Below are positions 18,179 through 25,384 of a stretch of 64,000 nt of DNA, in pieces. A model generated the notes under the pieces. It did no database searches, was not told the origin of the DNA, and saw only the letters and a list, made by a program, of their open reading frames with translations. Positions within the stretch are counted from its first letter, which is position 1. Each line of letters opens with the position of its first letter. Position numbers and translations under genes: made by a program. The stretch is from Rahnella sp. AA. GTDB lineage: Bacteria > Pseudomonadota > Gammaproteobacteria > Enterobacterales > Enterobacteriaceae. The stretch lies in the NCBI RefSeq assembly GCF_002834385.1, contig NZ_PITQ01000002.1:682001-746000 (forward strand), read 5' to 3'.

Positions 18179-19224
18179 AACCACCCCCGACGGACATATC
18201 TGAGCAACGCGATAAACGCCAGCGCGCCCAGCAGCTCAGTAATAATACCCAGCGGAATTTCACCCGGTGCCAGCGTGCGCGCCAGCCCGTCGCATAACAA
18301 TAGAAAGCAGCCGCCCAGACACACCGAGACCGGCAACAGCCAGACGTTACTCGCGCCCACCAGCAGGCGCGTCAGATGCGGGATCAGCAGCCCGACCCAC
18401 CCGACCATTCCCGCAATGCTGACGGTCAGGGCAGATATCAGCGTCGCCAGCACGATAATGCCGTAGCGATAAAAATGAACCGGAATACCGAGGCTGTACG
18501 CTTCATCTTCGCTGAGCGTCATGACATCCAGCACTCGTCCGAGCCCCGACAGCAGCGTAATCGCGATAACCAGCACTGGCGCAGTCATCCACAGCGCAGA
18601 GTTATCTACCGCACTCAGGCTTCCCAGCATCCAGTAAATAATGGTCGGCAACTGATCCTGCGGATCGGCAACGTATTTGACGATCGACAGCAGCCCGGTG
18701 AATAAAGCGTTACTGATAATGCCACCGAGAACCAGCATCAGTACTGAGGTGGAGGCAAACAGGCTGGCGATACCCACGCCAAGGGCTACCGCCAGTAAAC
18801 CCGCCACACACGCCATCGCGGGGATCCACAATCCGTTCAGCCCCATGACGATACTGAGCGCCGCACCGAATGCGCAACCACTCAGTACGCCGAGTAATCC
18901 GGGTGATACCAGAGGATTGCGGAAAACGGCCTGATACGCCGCGCCGGATGCTGACAGCCCTGCGCCCACCAGCACGGCGGCCAGAATACGCGGCAGGCGG
19001 CTATCGAGAAGAATATTGTGCAAAAGCGCATAGTGCGGATCCGATACATCCAGCCTGAAATAACCAATCAATGCAGGAAATGAAATCGGATATCGGCCAA
19101 TGGTCAGCGAATACATTATTCCGGCTAACAGCAGCAGCAGGCTGAGAATAAAAATCCGACGTGGCGTCAGAATACGGGCACGCTGAATCTGTGACGCATG
19201 CGCCGGTTCCGCAGGAAGAGTCAT
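18175..19224 (-). CDS. FecCD-family ABC transporter permease
   Basis: 349 residues with about ten hydrophobic helices. Family marks include DSRLPRILAAVLVGAGLSASGAAYQAVFRNPLVSP-type blocks (first loop), a GSLS region, and GWVGLLIPHLTRLLVG near residue 270, the ATPase-contact loop. Imports a siderophore or related chelate with the downstream ATPase and binding protein. First gene of the four-gene operon. Its start shows no clear ribosome-binding site, and the 250 bases upstream contain AT-rich stretches but no recognisable Fur box. Confidence 0.92.
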   Translation of the reverse strand: MTLPAEPAHASQIQRARILTPRRIFILSLLLLLAGIMYSLTIGRYPISFPALIGYFRLDVSDPHYALLHNILLDSRLPRILAAVLVGAGLSASGAAYQAVFRNPLVSPGLLGVLSGCAFGAALSIVMGLNGLWIPAMACVAGLLAVALGVGIASLFASTSVLMLVLGGIISNALFTGLLSIVKYVADPQDQLPTIIYWMLGSLSAVDNSALWMTAPVLVIAITLLSGLGRVLDVMTLSEDEAYSLGIPVHFYRYGIIVLATLISALTVSIAGMVGWVGLLIPHLTRLLVGASNVWLLPVSVCLGGCFLLLCDGLARTLAPGEIPLGIITELLGALAFIALLRYVRRGWL

Positions 19225-19475
19225 TTAGTTAGCACTGAAAGCAAAAAGGAGGAGTATTGGAAGGGTACGACCAAATTACCGTGAGCACAACGTTATGTAC
19301 CAAATGATACAACGGAAGGTTTGTAACAAAATTTGTAATCCCGGCTGAGAAAACTAAATGATGGATTAGTGATCCAGATCAACTAAAACCCGCGCCCCGC
19401 AAGGGCTGCAGCGGCGTTTTAAGTCCAATTCAGGGGTGTTTTTAGCCAGAAAATGGCGGTTCATGCCGTCATGGA

Positions 19476-19506
19476 TGCATTTCATTCCCCGCTTCATGCA
19501 TTTCAC
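19476..19506 (+). promoter_or_regulatory. YpdB (PyrR) binding site upstream of yhjX
   Basis: Two direct repeats, TGCATTTCAT (19476-19485) and TGCATTTCAC (19497-19506), are separated by 11 bases. The E. coli YpdB response regulator binds two GGCATTTCAT copies with the same 11-base spacer upstream of yhjX, its main target. The site ends 80 bases before the yhjX start. The gap from 19225 to 19475 holds no gene that I can support. Confidence 0.85.
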
Positions 19507-19586
19507 TCCACAAATGAGCCGCATTCATTCACGAGATTTATCATAGCTGCAGTTAATTGAATCTACTTCGCTCGGGAGAACCCACT

Positions 19587-20837
19587 ATGAGTGACAAATC
19601 TGGCATGCAGAACTACAACCGTACCCGCTGGCTGACACTGGTCGGTACCATCCTTACTCAGCTTGCGCTGGGTTCCGTTTATACCTGGAGTCTGTTCAAC
19701 GGTCAGTTGTCTGAAAAGCTGGGTGAGCCGATAAGCCGCGTTGCGCTGACTTTCGGTATCCTGAGCCTGTGTCTGGCCCTCGCCTCTTCCGTTGCGGGTA
19801 AACTTCAGGAACGCTTCGGTGTACGTACTGTGACCATTGCCGCCGGTCTGCTGATGGCGGCAGGTTTTGCCCTGACCGCACATTCCGATAATGTGATCAT
19901 GCTGTACATCAGCGCTGGCGTGCTGGTAGGCCTGGCCGATGGTGCCGGTTATCTGCTGACACTCACCAACTGTGTGAAATGGTTCCCTGAACGCAAAGGT
20001 ATGATTTCCGCCTGCTCTATCGGTGCCTACGGTCTGGGCAGCCTGCTGTTCAAATTCGTTTGCGGGCATCTGCTGGCAACGGAAGGTCTGCAAAATACCT
20101 TCATGATTTGGGGCGGCGTTGCGATGGTAATGGTGATTGCCGGGGCGCTGATGATGAAAGATGCGCCGAAACAAGAAACAGCCGCCGTGACTCGCGAAGA
20201 AAACAGCCTGAATGACAGCAGCAATGACCGCCGCGATTTCACCCTGGCTGAAGCCGTTCGCGCTCCGCAATACTGGATGCTGGCGCTGATGTTCCTGACT
20301 GCCTGCATGAGTGGTTTGTATGTGATTGGTGTGGCGAAAGACATCGGCCAGAGCCTGGTGAAACTGGACGCGCTGACTGCTGCTAACGCCGTTACCGTGA
20401 TTGCCATTGCTAACCTGAGTGGCCGCCTGGTGCTGGGTGTGCTGTCTGATAAAATGCAACGTATCCGCGTTATCTCCATCGCACAGATTGTCTCACTGGT
20501 GGGTATGAGCCTGATGCTTTTCACACAGATGAACGAAATGATGTTCTTCCTCTCCGTTGCCTGTGTGGCTTTCAGCTTTGGCGGTACCATCACCGTTTAC
20601 CCTTCACTGGTCAGCGACTTCTTCGGCCTGAACAACATGACCAAAAACTACGGTCTGCTGTATCTGGGCTTCGGTATCGGCAGTATCTTTGCTTCACTGG
20701 TAGCGTCTCTGTTCGGTGGCTTCGCAGTGACCTTTAGCATCATTACCGCACTATTGATCGTGTCATTGGTTCTTTCTGCCACAATTCGCTTACCGAATAA
20801 ATCAGAAGAAGGTCATAATACGCTCCAGCACGTGTAA
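19587..20837 (+). CDS. yhjX: MFS transporter YhjX (pyruvate-responsive, OFA family)
   Basis: About 416 residues with 12 hydrophobic segments, close to E. coli YhjX along its whole length (for example TRWLTLVGT, GSVYTWSLFNG, GLADGAGYLLTL, KWFPERKG). It belongs to the oxalate/formate-antiporter-like branch of the major facilitator superfamily. In E. coli its expression depends on the pyruvate sensor system YpdA/YpdB; the operator is conserved here. The start at 19587 has a GGGAG ribosome-binding site; an in-frame ATG at 19557 has none. The cytoplasmic central loop (residues about 205-225) is longer than in E. coli and rich in Asn, Asp and Ser. Confidence 0.93.
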   Translation: MSDKSGMQNYNRTRWLTLVGTILTQLALGSVYTWSLFNGQLSEKLGEPISRVALTFGILSLCLALASSVAGKLQERFGVRTVTIAAGLLMAAGFALTAHSDNVIMLYISAGVLVGLADGAGYLLTLTNCVKWFPERKGMISACSIGAYGLGSLLFKFVCGHLLATEGLQNTFMIWGGVAMVMVIAGALMMKDAPKQETAAVTREENSLNDSSNDRRDFTLAEAVRAPQYWMLALMFLTACMSGLYVIGVAKDIGQSLVKLDALTAANAVTVIAIANLSGRLVLGVLSDKMQRIRVISIAQIVSLVGMSLMLFTQMNEMMFFLSVACVAFSFGGTITVYPSLVSDFFGLNNMTKNYGLLYLGFGIGSIFASLVASLFGGFAVTFSIITALLIVSLVLSATIRLPNKSEEGHNTLQHV

Positions 20838-20866
20838 AGCAGCAGTTGAGCGCATCATAAATGATG

Positions 20867-20892
20867 AACGGGAGCATAATTGGCTCCCGTTT
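20867..20892 (+). terminator. yhjX terminator
   Basis: AACGGGAGC / GCTCCCGTT stem with a 7-base loop followed by TTC, 30 bases after the yhjX stop. Confidence 0.8.
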
Positions 20893-20973
20893 CTTATGAG
20901 GAAAGCATATCCCTTCGGCTGCTGATTCACGCCAATCTTATGACTTAATGTGAACAGACCGGACAATCGCAAA

Positions 20974-21177
20974 ATGAAACGCACCATCCTCGCTCTTTTT
21001 AGCCTTATGATCGCGATGACAGCGGCTGACAGCTTCGCCGCCGCTTACCCTTCCAGCGCTCAGGAAGTGGCCTCTGAGCTCAACCGTAAAGCCAGCGAAA
21101 GCAGCGCCAAACCCTCTACCACTATCGATGCCAGTGCCCACAACAAACTGAGCACCAGCAGCGACTATCTGCAGTAA
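20974..21177 (+). CDS. Small exported protein of unknown function
   Basis: 67 residues from the ATG at 20974; an in-frame GTG at 20950 would add eight. A clear signal peptide (KR, hydrophobic core, cleavage near SFAA) leaves a mature polar peptide of about 45 residues rich in Ser, Ala, Lys and Thr, without cysteine. It probably lives in the periplasm, perhaps disordered. I do not recognise it. The ribosome-binding site is weak, but signal peptide and composition support a real gene. Confidence 0.55.
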   Translation: MKRTILALFSLMIAMTAADSFAAAYPSSAQEVASELNRKASESSAKPSTTIDASAHNKLSTSSDYLQ

Positions 21178-21315
21178 TCAGCGGAATCAAACCGCTTTCC
21201 TTTCAATAGCGTACTCATACCCGGCACATATTTATCCATCTGGTTTATATGTTTGTTATAATTTCGACTGTAAATCGATCAATTGGGTAATGAACCTGAA
21301 CACAAGGAGTGTGAA

Positions 21316-21402
21316 ATGAAGGCAACTGTATTTTGGTTAATTATGGCGGGCGGATCTGTCGGCATCGGCTACGTAATGGCTCTGATGATGGAACTGTTGT
21401 AA
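21316..21402 (+). CDS. 28-residue single-span membrane protein
   Basis: An ATG at 21316 is preceded by AAGGAG at ideal spacing. The product is one hydrophobic helix with two glycine-rich kinks (MAGGSVGIGYVMALM) and a charged N-terminus (MKAT). A TATAAT at about 21258-21263 gives a plausible promoter, making it the first of three tiny membrane genes on this strand. Function unknown. Good ribosome-binding site and single-helix composition make chance unlikely. Confidence 0.6.
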   Translation: MKATVFWLIMAGGSVGIGYVMALMMELL

Positions 21403-21442
21403 TCCTGCAACGTGCAGCATAACGGATAAATAAGGACATTTT

Positions 21443-21553
21443 ATGGCATTTTACAGCCCCAAACGCATCATCCTCTACACTGCTGCGGCAATTGCGCTGC
21501 TGGTCATCGTCGGCCTGGTTACTTACTTCACCGTGGGCCACTTAGGCGCTTAA
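21443..21553 (+). CDS. 36-residue single-span membrane protein
   Basis: Starts 40 bases after the previous tiny gene with a TAAGGA ribosome-binding site. A positively charged N-terminus (SPKR) precedes one transmembrane helix (AAAIALLVIVGLVTYF), suggesting N-in topology. Ends GHLGA. No family recognised. Probably co-transcribed with its neighbours at 21316 and 21646. Confidence 0.6.
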   Translation: MAFYSPKRIILYTAAAIALLVIVGLVTYFTVGHLGA

Positions 21554-21645
21554 CGCCTGTTGATTGTAATGCCCTGTCTGGTGGCGATACTTCACGTATC
21601 GCCGCATAATGCTGCCATTCACTGAGACAAACGGAAGGGAAAGTC

Positions 21646-21783
21646 ATGACCTGGAAAGGATTAATGATTGTGGCTGCGGTTATCGTGCTGGCGAGCATCG
21701 GCTCTGAGTCTTTGATACAGAAGGGAATTGCGATGGCAGACGCCAAAATCGATCAGGTTATTTCTCATTACACAGACAAATAA
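21646..21783 (+). CDS. 45-residue membrane or exported peptide
   Basis: The ATG at 21646 follows a GGAAGGGA ribosome-binding site. N-terminal hydrophobic stretch (MIVAAVIVLASIGS) after a short MTWKG, then a polar amphipathic tail (KIDQVISHYTDK). Third of the tiny-gene cluster, ahead of a strong terminator at 21922. Function unknown. Confidence 0.55.
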   Translation: MTWKGLMIVAAVIVLASIGSESLIQKGIAMADAKIDQVISHYTDK

Positions 21784-21921
21784 GCCTTACATCTACTGGA
21801 GTAACATTACCGGACAATGACAAAACCATACACAGCGTTTGTTATCTTAAATCCATCAAATGTTGTGTGATGTTCCTGTGTTAAGTCCCTGTGTAATACC
21901 CCTGTAGAACCCTGTTATTTT

Positions 21922-21946
21922 GCCCGCCGTGTGCGGGCTTTTTTTT
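21922..21946 (+). terminator. Terminator of the tiny-membrane-protein cluster
   Basis: GCCCGC-N5-GCGGGC stem followed by eight T residues, 138 bases after the last of the three tiny genes. Strong intrinsic terminator. Confidence 0.88.
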
Positions 21947-21996
21947 GGCTTTTTTTTCAGGAAATTTTTAGATTTTGAAACACAGACACCGTAGCC

Positions 21997-22125
21997 AATT
22001 CCCGAAATCATTTGGGTGGGATCAAGGCGGCAACGGAGCAAATCCCCGGGAGCATACAATAAGTATGTGACTGGGGTGAGTGAAGGCAGCCAACGCAGAG
22101 CCAGCCCAAAAGGATGAAGGGAATT
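21997..22125. repeat. 129-bp structured palindromic intergenic element
   Basis: Terminal arms of about 20 bp (AATTCCC..ATC..TTTGGG at 21997-22016 and its near inverse at 22105-22125) enclose a central hairpin (CCCC..CATAC-N5-GTATG..GGGG, 22044-22076). The central GGAGCATAC..GTATGTGACTGGGGTGAG block followed by GCAGCCAACGCAG resembles a dispersed intergenic repeat I associate from memory with Yersinia, Serratia and Pectobacterium genomes. It encodes no protein. Only one copy is in the window. Confidence 0.65.
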
Positions 22126-22208
22126 TGCCGGTGCTTTCCCGGCCGTCATATTATGGTGTAAGCGTTCATCGTACACTCCGACATTACACGGCCTGAGCGC
22201 GGCCTTTT

Positions 22209-22264
22209 CACAACAGAAAAATCAGCTAAATTGAAAAATAAGAGGAACTGACTTTTCTGTTGTG
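22209..22264. repeat. 17-bp inverted repeat with a 22-base loop
   Basis: CACAACAGAAAAATCAG (22209-22225) pairs with CTGACTTTTCTGTTGTG (22248-22264) at all but one position. It lies between the structured element and the csp terminator, with no gene inside. It could be a hairpin RNA end, a small mobile-element scar or a regulator site; I cannot choose. No T run follows on either strand. Confidence 0.5.
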
Positions 22265-22295
22265 GCTCCCGGAATAATTTTGGAAGCATTTAAAT

Positions 22296-22325
22296 AATAA
22301 ACCCCGGCGTTGGCCAGGGCTTATT
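22296..22325 (-). terminator. Terminator of the cold-shock gene
   Basis: 13-bp stem with two G-U pairs (AATAAGCCCTGGC / GCCGGGGTTTATT) and a T-rich 3' side on the minus strand, about 100 bases after the csp stop. Confidence 0.7.
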
Positions 22326-22424
22326 TTGTCATTTTAATGTCAATATTGAAGCTTATTTTCTGTCTGCTCCGGGTTTAACCCATCTTCGCTATTGCAGAGT
22401 TTTTGCCTTCAATATCAGGCGACA

Positions 22425-22637
22425 TTACAGAACGACAACGTTACCGGCTGATGGGCCTTTCTGGCCTTGTTCGATGGTGAACTCAACGTTCTGACCTTCG
22501 TCCAGGGTTTTGAAATCATTGCTCTGGATTGCAGAGAAGTGAACGAACACGTCTTTGCTGCCGTCTGCAGGGCTGATGAAACCGAAACCTTTACCAGCGT
22601 CGAACCATTTTACTAAACCAGTCATTTTAGTAGACAT
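22425..22637 (-). CDS. Cold-shock protein, CspA family
   Basis: 70 residues, the family length. A single cold-shock domain with RNP1 (KGFGFI, residues about 16-21) and RNP2 (VFVHF, about 30-34) binds single-stranded RNA/DNA and melts structured mRNA. The start MSTKMTG and the SAGNVVVL end are closer to CspA/CspG than to CspC/CspE, but paralogue assignment is unsafe without a tree. Solitary gene with its own terminator and a long AT-rich leader. Confidence 0.95.
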   Translation of the reverse strand: MSTKMTGLVKWFDAGKGFGFISPADGSKDVFVHFSAIQSNDFKTLDEGQNVEFTIEQGQKGPSAGNVVVL

Positions 22638-22954
22638 AGGAAATACCTTCTTCGTTTTTATTTTATGATGCCATAGGGCAAGACAGGTCTGTTTTTATTT
22701 GAAATACTTATGGATGCATCAGAGAAGGAAATTCGTCGGAGAAAGGATTTGCTATATCACTTGAACCAGGAACTGCTTTACTAAAATGTCTTACATAAAT
22801 AGGTCTTAACCACAAACCGTTGACGCTATTTACACACAGAGAGATTTATTAAGCAAGCGTTTATTTCATCACTATTATATTGGCGCAATTTATATTACGT
22901 CGGGAAATAACGCGCAGCCCGCCGCTGGCGGTGGCTACAGGCTGATGATAAAAC
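22638..22954 (-). promoter_or_regulatory. Leader and promoter region of the csp gene
   Basis: No protein gene is visible. A TATAAT on the minus strand (about 22873-22878) would give a transcript with a leader of roughly 230 bases; a nearer promoter is also possible. Long structured leaders are typical of cold-induced csp genes. I did not find an exact E. coli-type cold box. A ribosome-binding site (GAAGAAGG) precedes the ATG. Confidence 0.4.
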
Positions 22955-22983
22955 GTAAAGCCTGCCGCAAATCAGCAGGCTTT
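22955..22983 (-). terminator. yaiW terminator
   Basis: Perfect 10-bp stem TAAAGCCTGC / GCAGGCTTTA with a 9-base loop; on the minus strand CGTTTT follows closely. It lies 20 bases after the yaiW stop. Confidence 0.8.
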
Positions 22984-23003
22984 AAGATTATTCTCCCTGC
23001 GAA

Positions 23004-24113
23004 TTACCCGGCAGAAGCACGTTTCATGCAATCTGCACGACGCCCGTCTACCCGTTTGGCGAACCACGCCGTGGTCAGCTTACGGGTGATTTTCGGGCTT
23101 TCCAGCGTGATCCCCGGCAACATCTCGCGCGGCTGATGCTTACCGGTGGTTTTATCCGCCAGGGCATAAACCTGTTTATACAGGCTGGTTTCCTCAAATT
23201 CCGGCTGCTCGCCCTTCTCCAACGCTTTGCGGATGGCAGAATGACTGATGCCCAGCCGCTTCGACAGTGTTCTCACCGCCAGCTCAGTGCCGCCCGGTTT
23301 ATCGGTGCCGTAGTTAATCAGGTCACCGTCGAGCGCCAGCGGGATGCCCGAAACTTTACTGACAGCACTCTGGAATGCGGCGTTCCGGCTGGCATACCAC
23401 CCGGCATTAAAATCAGCAAACCGATACAGCGGCTGCGAGTAATTTGCCGGATATCCCAGCAGATGCTTCACACCGAAATAAACACCGCCGCGACGGCTGA
23501 ACACTTCATTACGGATTGTGCCGTCAATTTTATACGGATAGCCTTTGGCATGTTCTTCGGCAAACGCGATGCTGACCTGCATCGGCCCGCCGGTGTGTAC
23601 CGGGTTCAGATTCCCGAACAGCTTCTGCCCCATCGGTACCATATTAATGAAGTCATCAAAAATGGCGCTGAGCTGCTTCTCGGTTTTTACGTTATCCAGC
23701 CGCTCGCTGTAGGATTTTCCGTTCGGGGATTTTATCAGCAACGCGGTATGCACCAGGAAATTTGGCACGTGAACCGCATCCGCGCGGCGATCGATTTCTT
23801 TCCACGCGATTTTTCCCAGCCCCGGCACCGGCGCATCGGCATTGAAATTCGACTCCTGCTGCGCCACCGCCAGCACAGAGCAAATATTCTCAGTGGTTGC
23901 CGGAATGCCCTGTGCCGTAAACGCTGCGGTGATGTCTGTCGCCCAGCCTTTTCTGTCCGGTGCAGTAGCAGGCATCAGTTGCACAATATCAGCTTTCACA
24001 TTTTTTGGGTTCTGCACGGGCGGTTCGCTTTTCTTCGTCGAAGTACATCCGGCCAGGATCAGCATCGCCAACACGGCAGCAGAGGTGCGGATTGAAAATG
24101 GCTTGTGAGTCAA
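23004..24113 (-). CDS. yaiW: Surface-exposed lipoprotein YaiW (DUF1615)
   Basis: 369 residues with a lipoprotein signal (lipobox LAGC, Cys near 23), closely matching E. coli YaiW throughout (SVLAVAQQESN, GLGKIAWKEIDRRA, NMVPMGQKLFG, FADFNAGWYASRNAAFQ). The AVAQQESN segment resembles the catalytic-Glu region of lysozyme-like transglycosylases, so a cell-wall or polysaccharide-lyase role has been guessed for this family; it is unproven. YaiW is an outer-membrane lipoprotein linked to uptake of proline-rich peptides in E. coli. Monocistronic, with its own terminator. Confidence 0.93.
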   Translation of the reverse strand: MTHKPFSIRTSAAVLAMLILAGCTSTKKSEPPVQNPKNVKADIVQLMPATAPDRKGWATDITAAFTAQGIPATTENICSVLAVAQQESNFNADAPVPGLGKIAWKEIDRRADAVHVPNFLVHTALLIKSPNGKSYSERLDNVKTEKQLSAIFDDFINMVPMGQKLFGNLNPVHTGGPMQVSIAFAEEHAKGYPYKIDGTIRNEVFSRRGGVYFGVKHLLGYPANYSQPLYRFADFNAGWYASRNAAFQSAVSKVSGIPLALDGDLINYGTDKPGGTELAVRTLSKRLGISHSAIRKALEKGEQPEFEETSLYKQVYALADKTTGKHQPREMLPGITLESPKITRKLTTAWFAKRVDGRRADCMKRASAG

Positions 24114-24244
24114 CGTTATGCATTCCCTGAATAAAATAACCTGAGCCTGACGTTAACGAAGTTAGCCATACCGATCTAGCAAAAAATTATCTTTATGCGT
24201 TAAGGTGAGAATTCAAACGATGGAGTCAACGGAGCAAGGAATTC

Positions 24245-24970
24245 ATGCAGCACGCAATCAAACCTTCTGGTCTCAACCGCGTCTTTCTGATGCCTTTTAT
24301 CGTCTTGTTGATGATTTTTTCCGTCAGCGGCTGCGGTGACAAAGAGCCCGCACAGCGAAAAGCGTTTATGGATTTTCTCCAGTCGCGCATTCTGGATAAG
24401 CCTGTTCTGGCTGTGCCGCAACTGACAGATGCGCAGAAAAAAGAATTCGGTGATTACACAAAAGATTACGCGATCATCACCGGGTTTCATCACCAGATGA
24501 ACATTGAACTGGATTCCTCTCTGGTGCCGGTTTTTGCCGGAATGAATGGCGTTAACAGCGTCAACAGCCTGCTGGAGCAACGGGATGATTTAAAGAAAAT
24601 GGCTGACAGCAGCCTGAAATGGAAAGAAAAAATGGCGATGCTGAAACTGCAGGCCGACACGCAACACGCTGCGCTGAAACAACCGGATGACCTGAAAAAA
24701 GTCTACGATCAGGTCTACGATAAAACGGTCTCCCAGCCTTCGGTTATTACAGAACAGGTATTCGACCTCCTGCCTCAGGTGCTCAACCTGATTGTTGAGA
24801 AGGCTGACTTCATAAAAAGCCAGGGTAAAAACGTCACGATTACCGGTAATCGCCTGCAATTTGCCAACCAAAAGCAGCTGGATAAATATAATGCGATCCA
24901 GCAACAGCTGGTTCCGCTGAACGCACAACTGATGCAACTCAGCCGCCAGATGCAGCAAATGGTGCGTTAA
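24245..24970 (+). CDS. yiaF: DUF3053 lipoprotein (YiaF family)
   Basis: 241 residues. A hydrophobic leader ends at the lipobox VSGC (Cys near 30), so it is lipid-anchored. The mature part is mostly helical, with QRKAFMDFLQSRIL directly after the anchor and a long C-terminal coiled-coil rich in Gln (NAIQQQLVPLNAQLMQLSRQMQQ). This matches DUF3053/YiaF proteins of enterobacteria, of unknown function. The start has an AAGGA ribosome-binding site. Divergent from yaiW over 131 bases. Confidence 0.85.
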   Translation: MQHAIKPSGLNRVFLMPFIVLLMIFSVSGCGDKEPAQRKAFMDFLQSRILDKPVLAVPQLTDAQKKEFGDYTKDYAIITGFHHQMNIELDSSLVPVFAGMNGVNSVNSLLEQRDDLKKMADSSLKWKEKMAMLKLQADTQHAALKQPDDLKKVYDQVYDKTVSQPSVITEQVFDLLPQVLNLIVEKADFIKSQGKNVTITGNRLQFANQKQLDKYNAIQQQLVPLNAQLMQLSRQMQQMVR

Positions 24971-24990
24971 ACAGGCAGCAGGAACCCAGG

Positions 24991-25010
24991 CCGCCGCAAG
25001 GCGGTTTTTT
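24991..25010 (+). terminator. yiaF terminator
   Basis: CCGCC / GGCGG stem with a four-base GCAA loop and six T residues, 20 bases after the yiaF stop. Confidence 0.85.
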
Positions 25011-25059
25011 CATGGCGGTGCTTTTGTTATGGTGTGCGCAATTAAATGAGGAGAGACCC

Positions 25060-25332
25060 ATGAACGACGATACCCTGATCAAACGCGTAGACCAGCTCGA
25101 GCGCGTGAACCGCGAACTTCTGGTACAGATTTCGGCTATGCGCCTGCTGTTTGGCAGCGTGGGCAATGTGCTGAATGCCAGCCAGGAAAATGCGTTTACC
25201 CTGGCGGTTAACCAGGCGCTGGAAGCTAACCGCGCAGACGTCGCCAATCAGGCCGATCTGGACGAGGCATCGCGAAAATTCCGTGAGGACGTTTTCAAAT
25301 GCACAGAATCGCTGTTACCGGGCAGCCGTTAA
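25060..25332 (+). CDS. Small helical cytoplasmic protein of unknown function
   Basis: 90 residues from the ATG at 25060, which has a GAGGAGA ribosome-binding site. The upstream in-frame codons overlap the preceding terminator and are rejected. Heptad-like leucines in the first 30 residues (LIKRVDQLERVNRELLVQI) predict a coiled coil; the rest is Ala/Asn/Asp rich and helical, with one Cys near the end. No catalytic motif. I do not recognise the family. Confidence 0.7.
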   Translation: MNDDTLIKRVDQLERVNRELLVQISAMRLLFGSVGNVLNASQENAFTLAVNQALEANRADVANQADLDEASRKFREDVFKCTESLLPGSR

Positions 25333-25340
25333 ATAGCAAA

Positions 25341-25370
25341 AAAGGCTCAGGCATAGCCCCTGAGTCTTTT
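25341..25370. terminator. Bidirectional terminator between convergent genes
   Basis: AAAGGCTCAGG / CCTGAGTCTTT stem (one G-U pair) with flanking A and T runs. It lies between the 90-residue gene and the convergent GGDEF gene. Confidence 0.82.
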
Positions 25371-25384
25371 CATCCCGCCCTGAA

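Noticed and set aside
19225-19475. Possible Fur box upstream of the siderophore-type operon
   Set aside because: AT-rich stretches such as TTGTAACAAAATTTGTAA are not good matches to the Fur consensus.
19563-20459. 298-codon minus-strand open frame
   Set aside because: Antisense of yhjX with His/Gln-rich composition typical of shadow frames.
23136-24095. 319-codon plus-strand open frame
   Set aside because: Antisense shadow of yaiW, which has lipobox, homology and terminator; the shadow has no family likeness or start signal.
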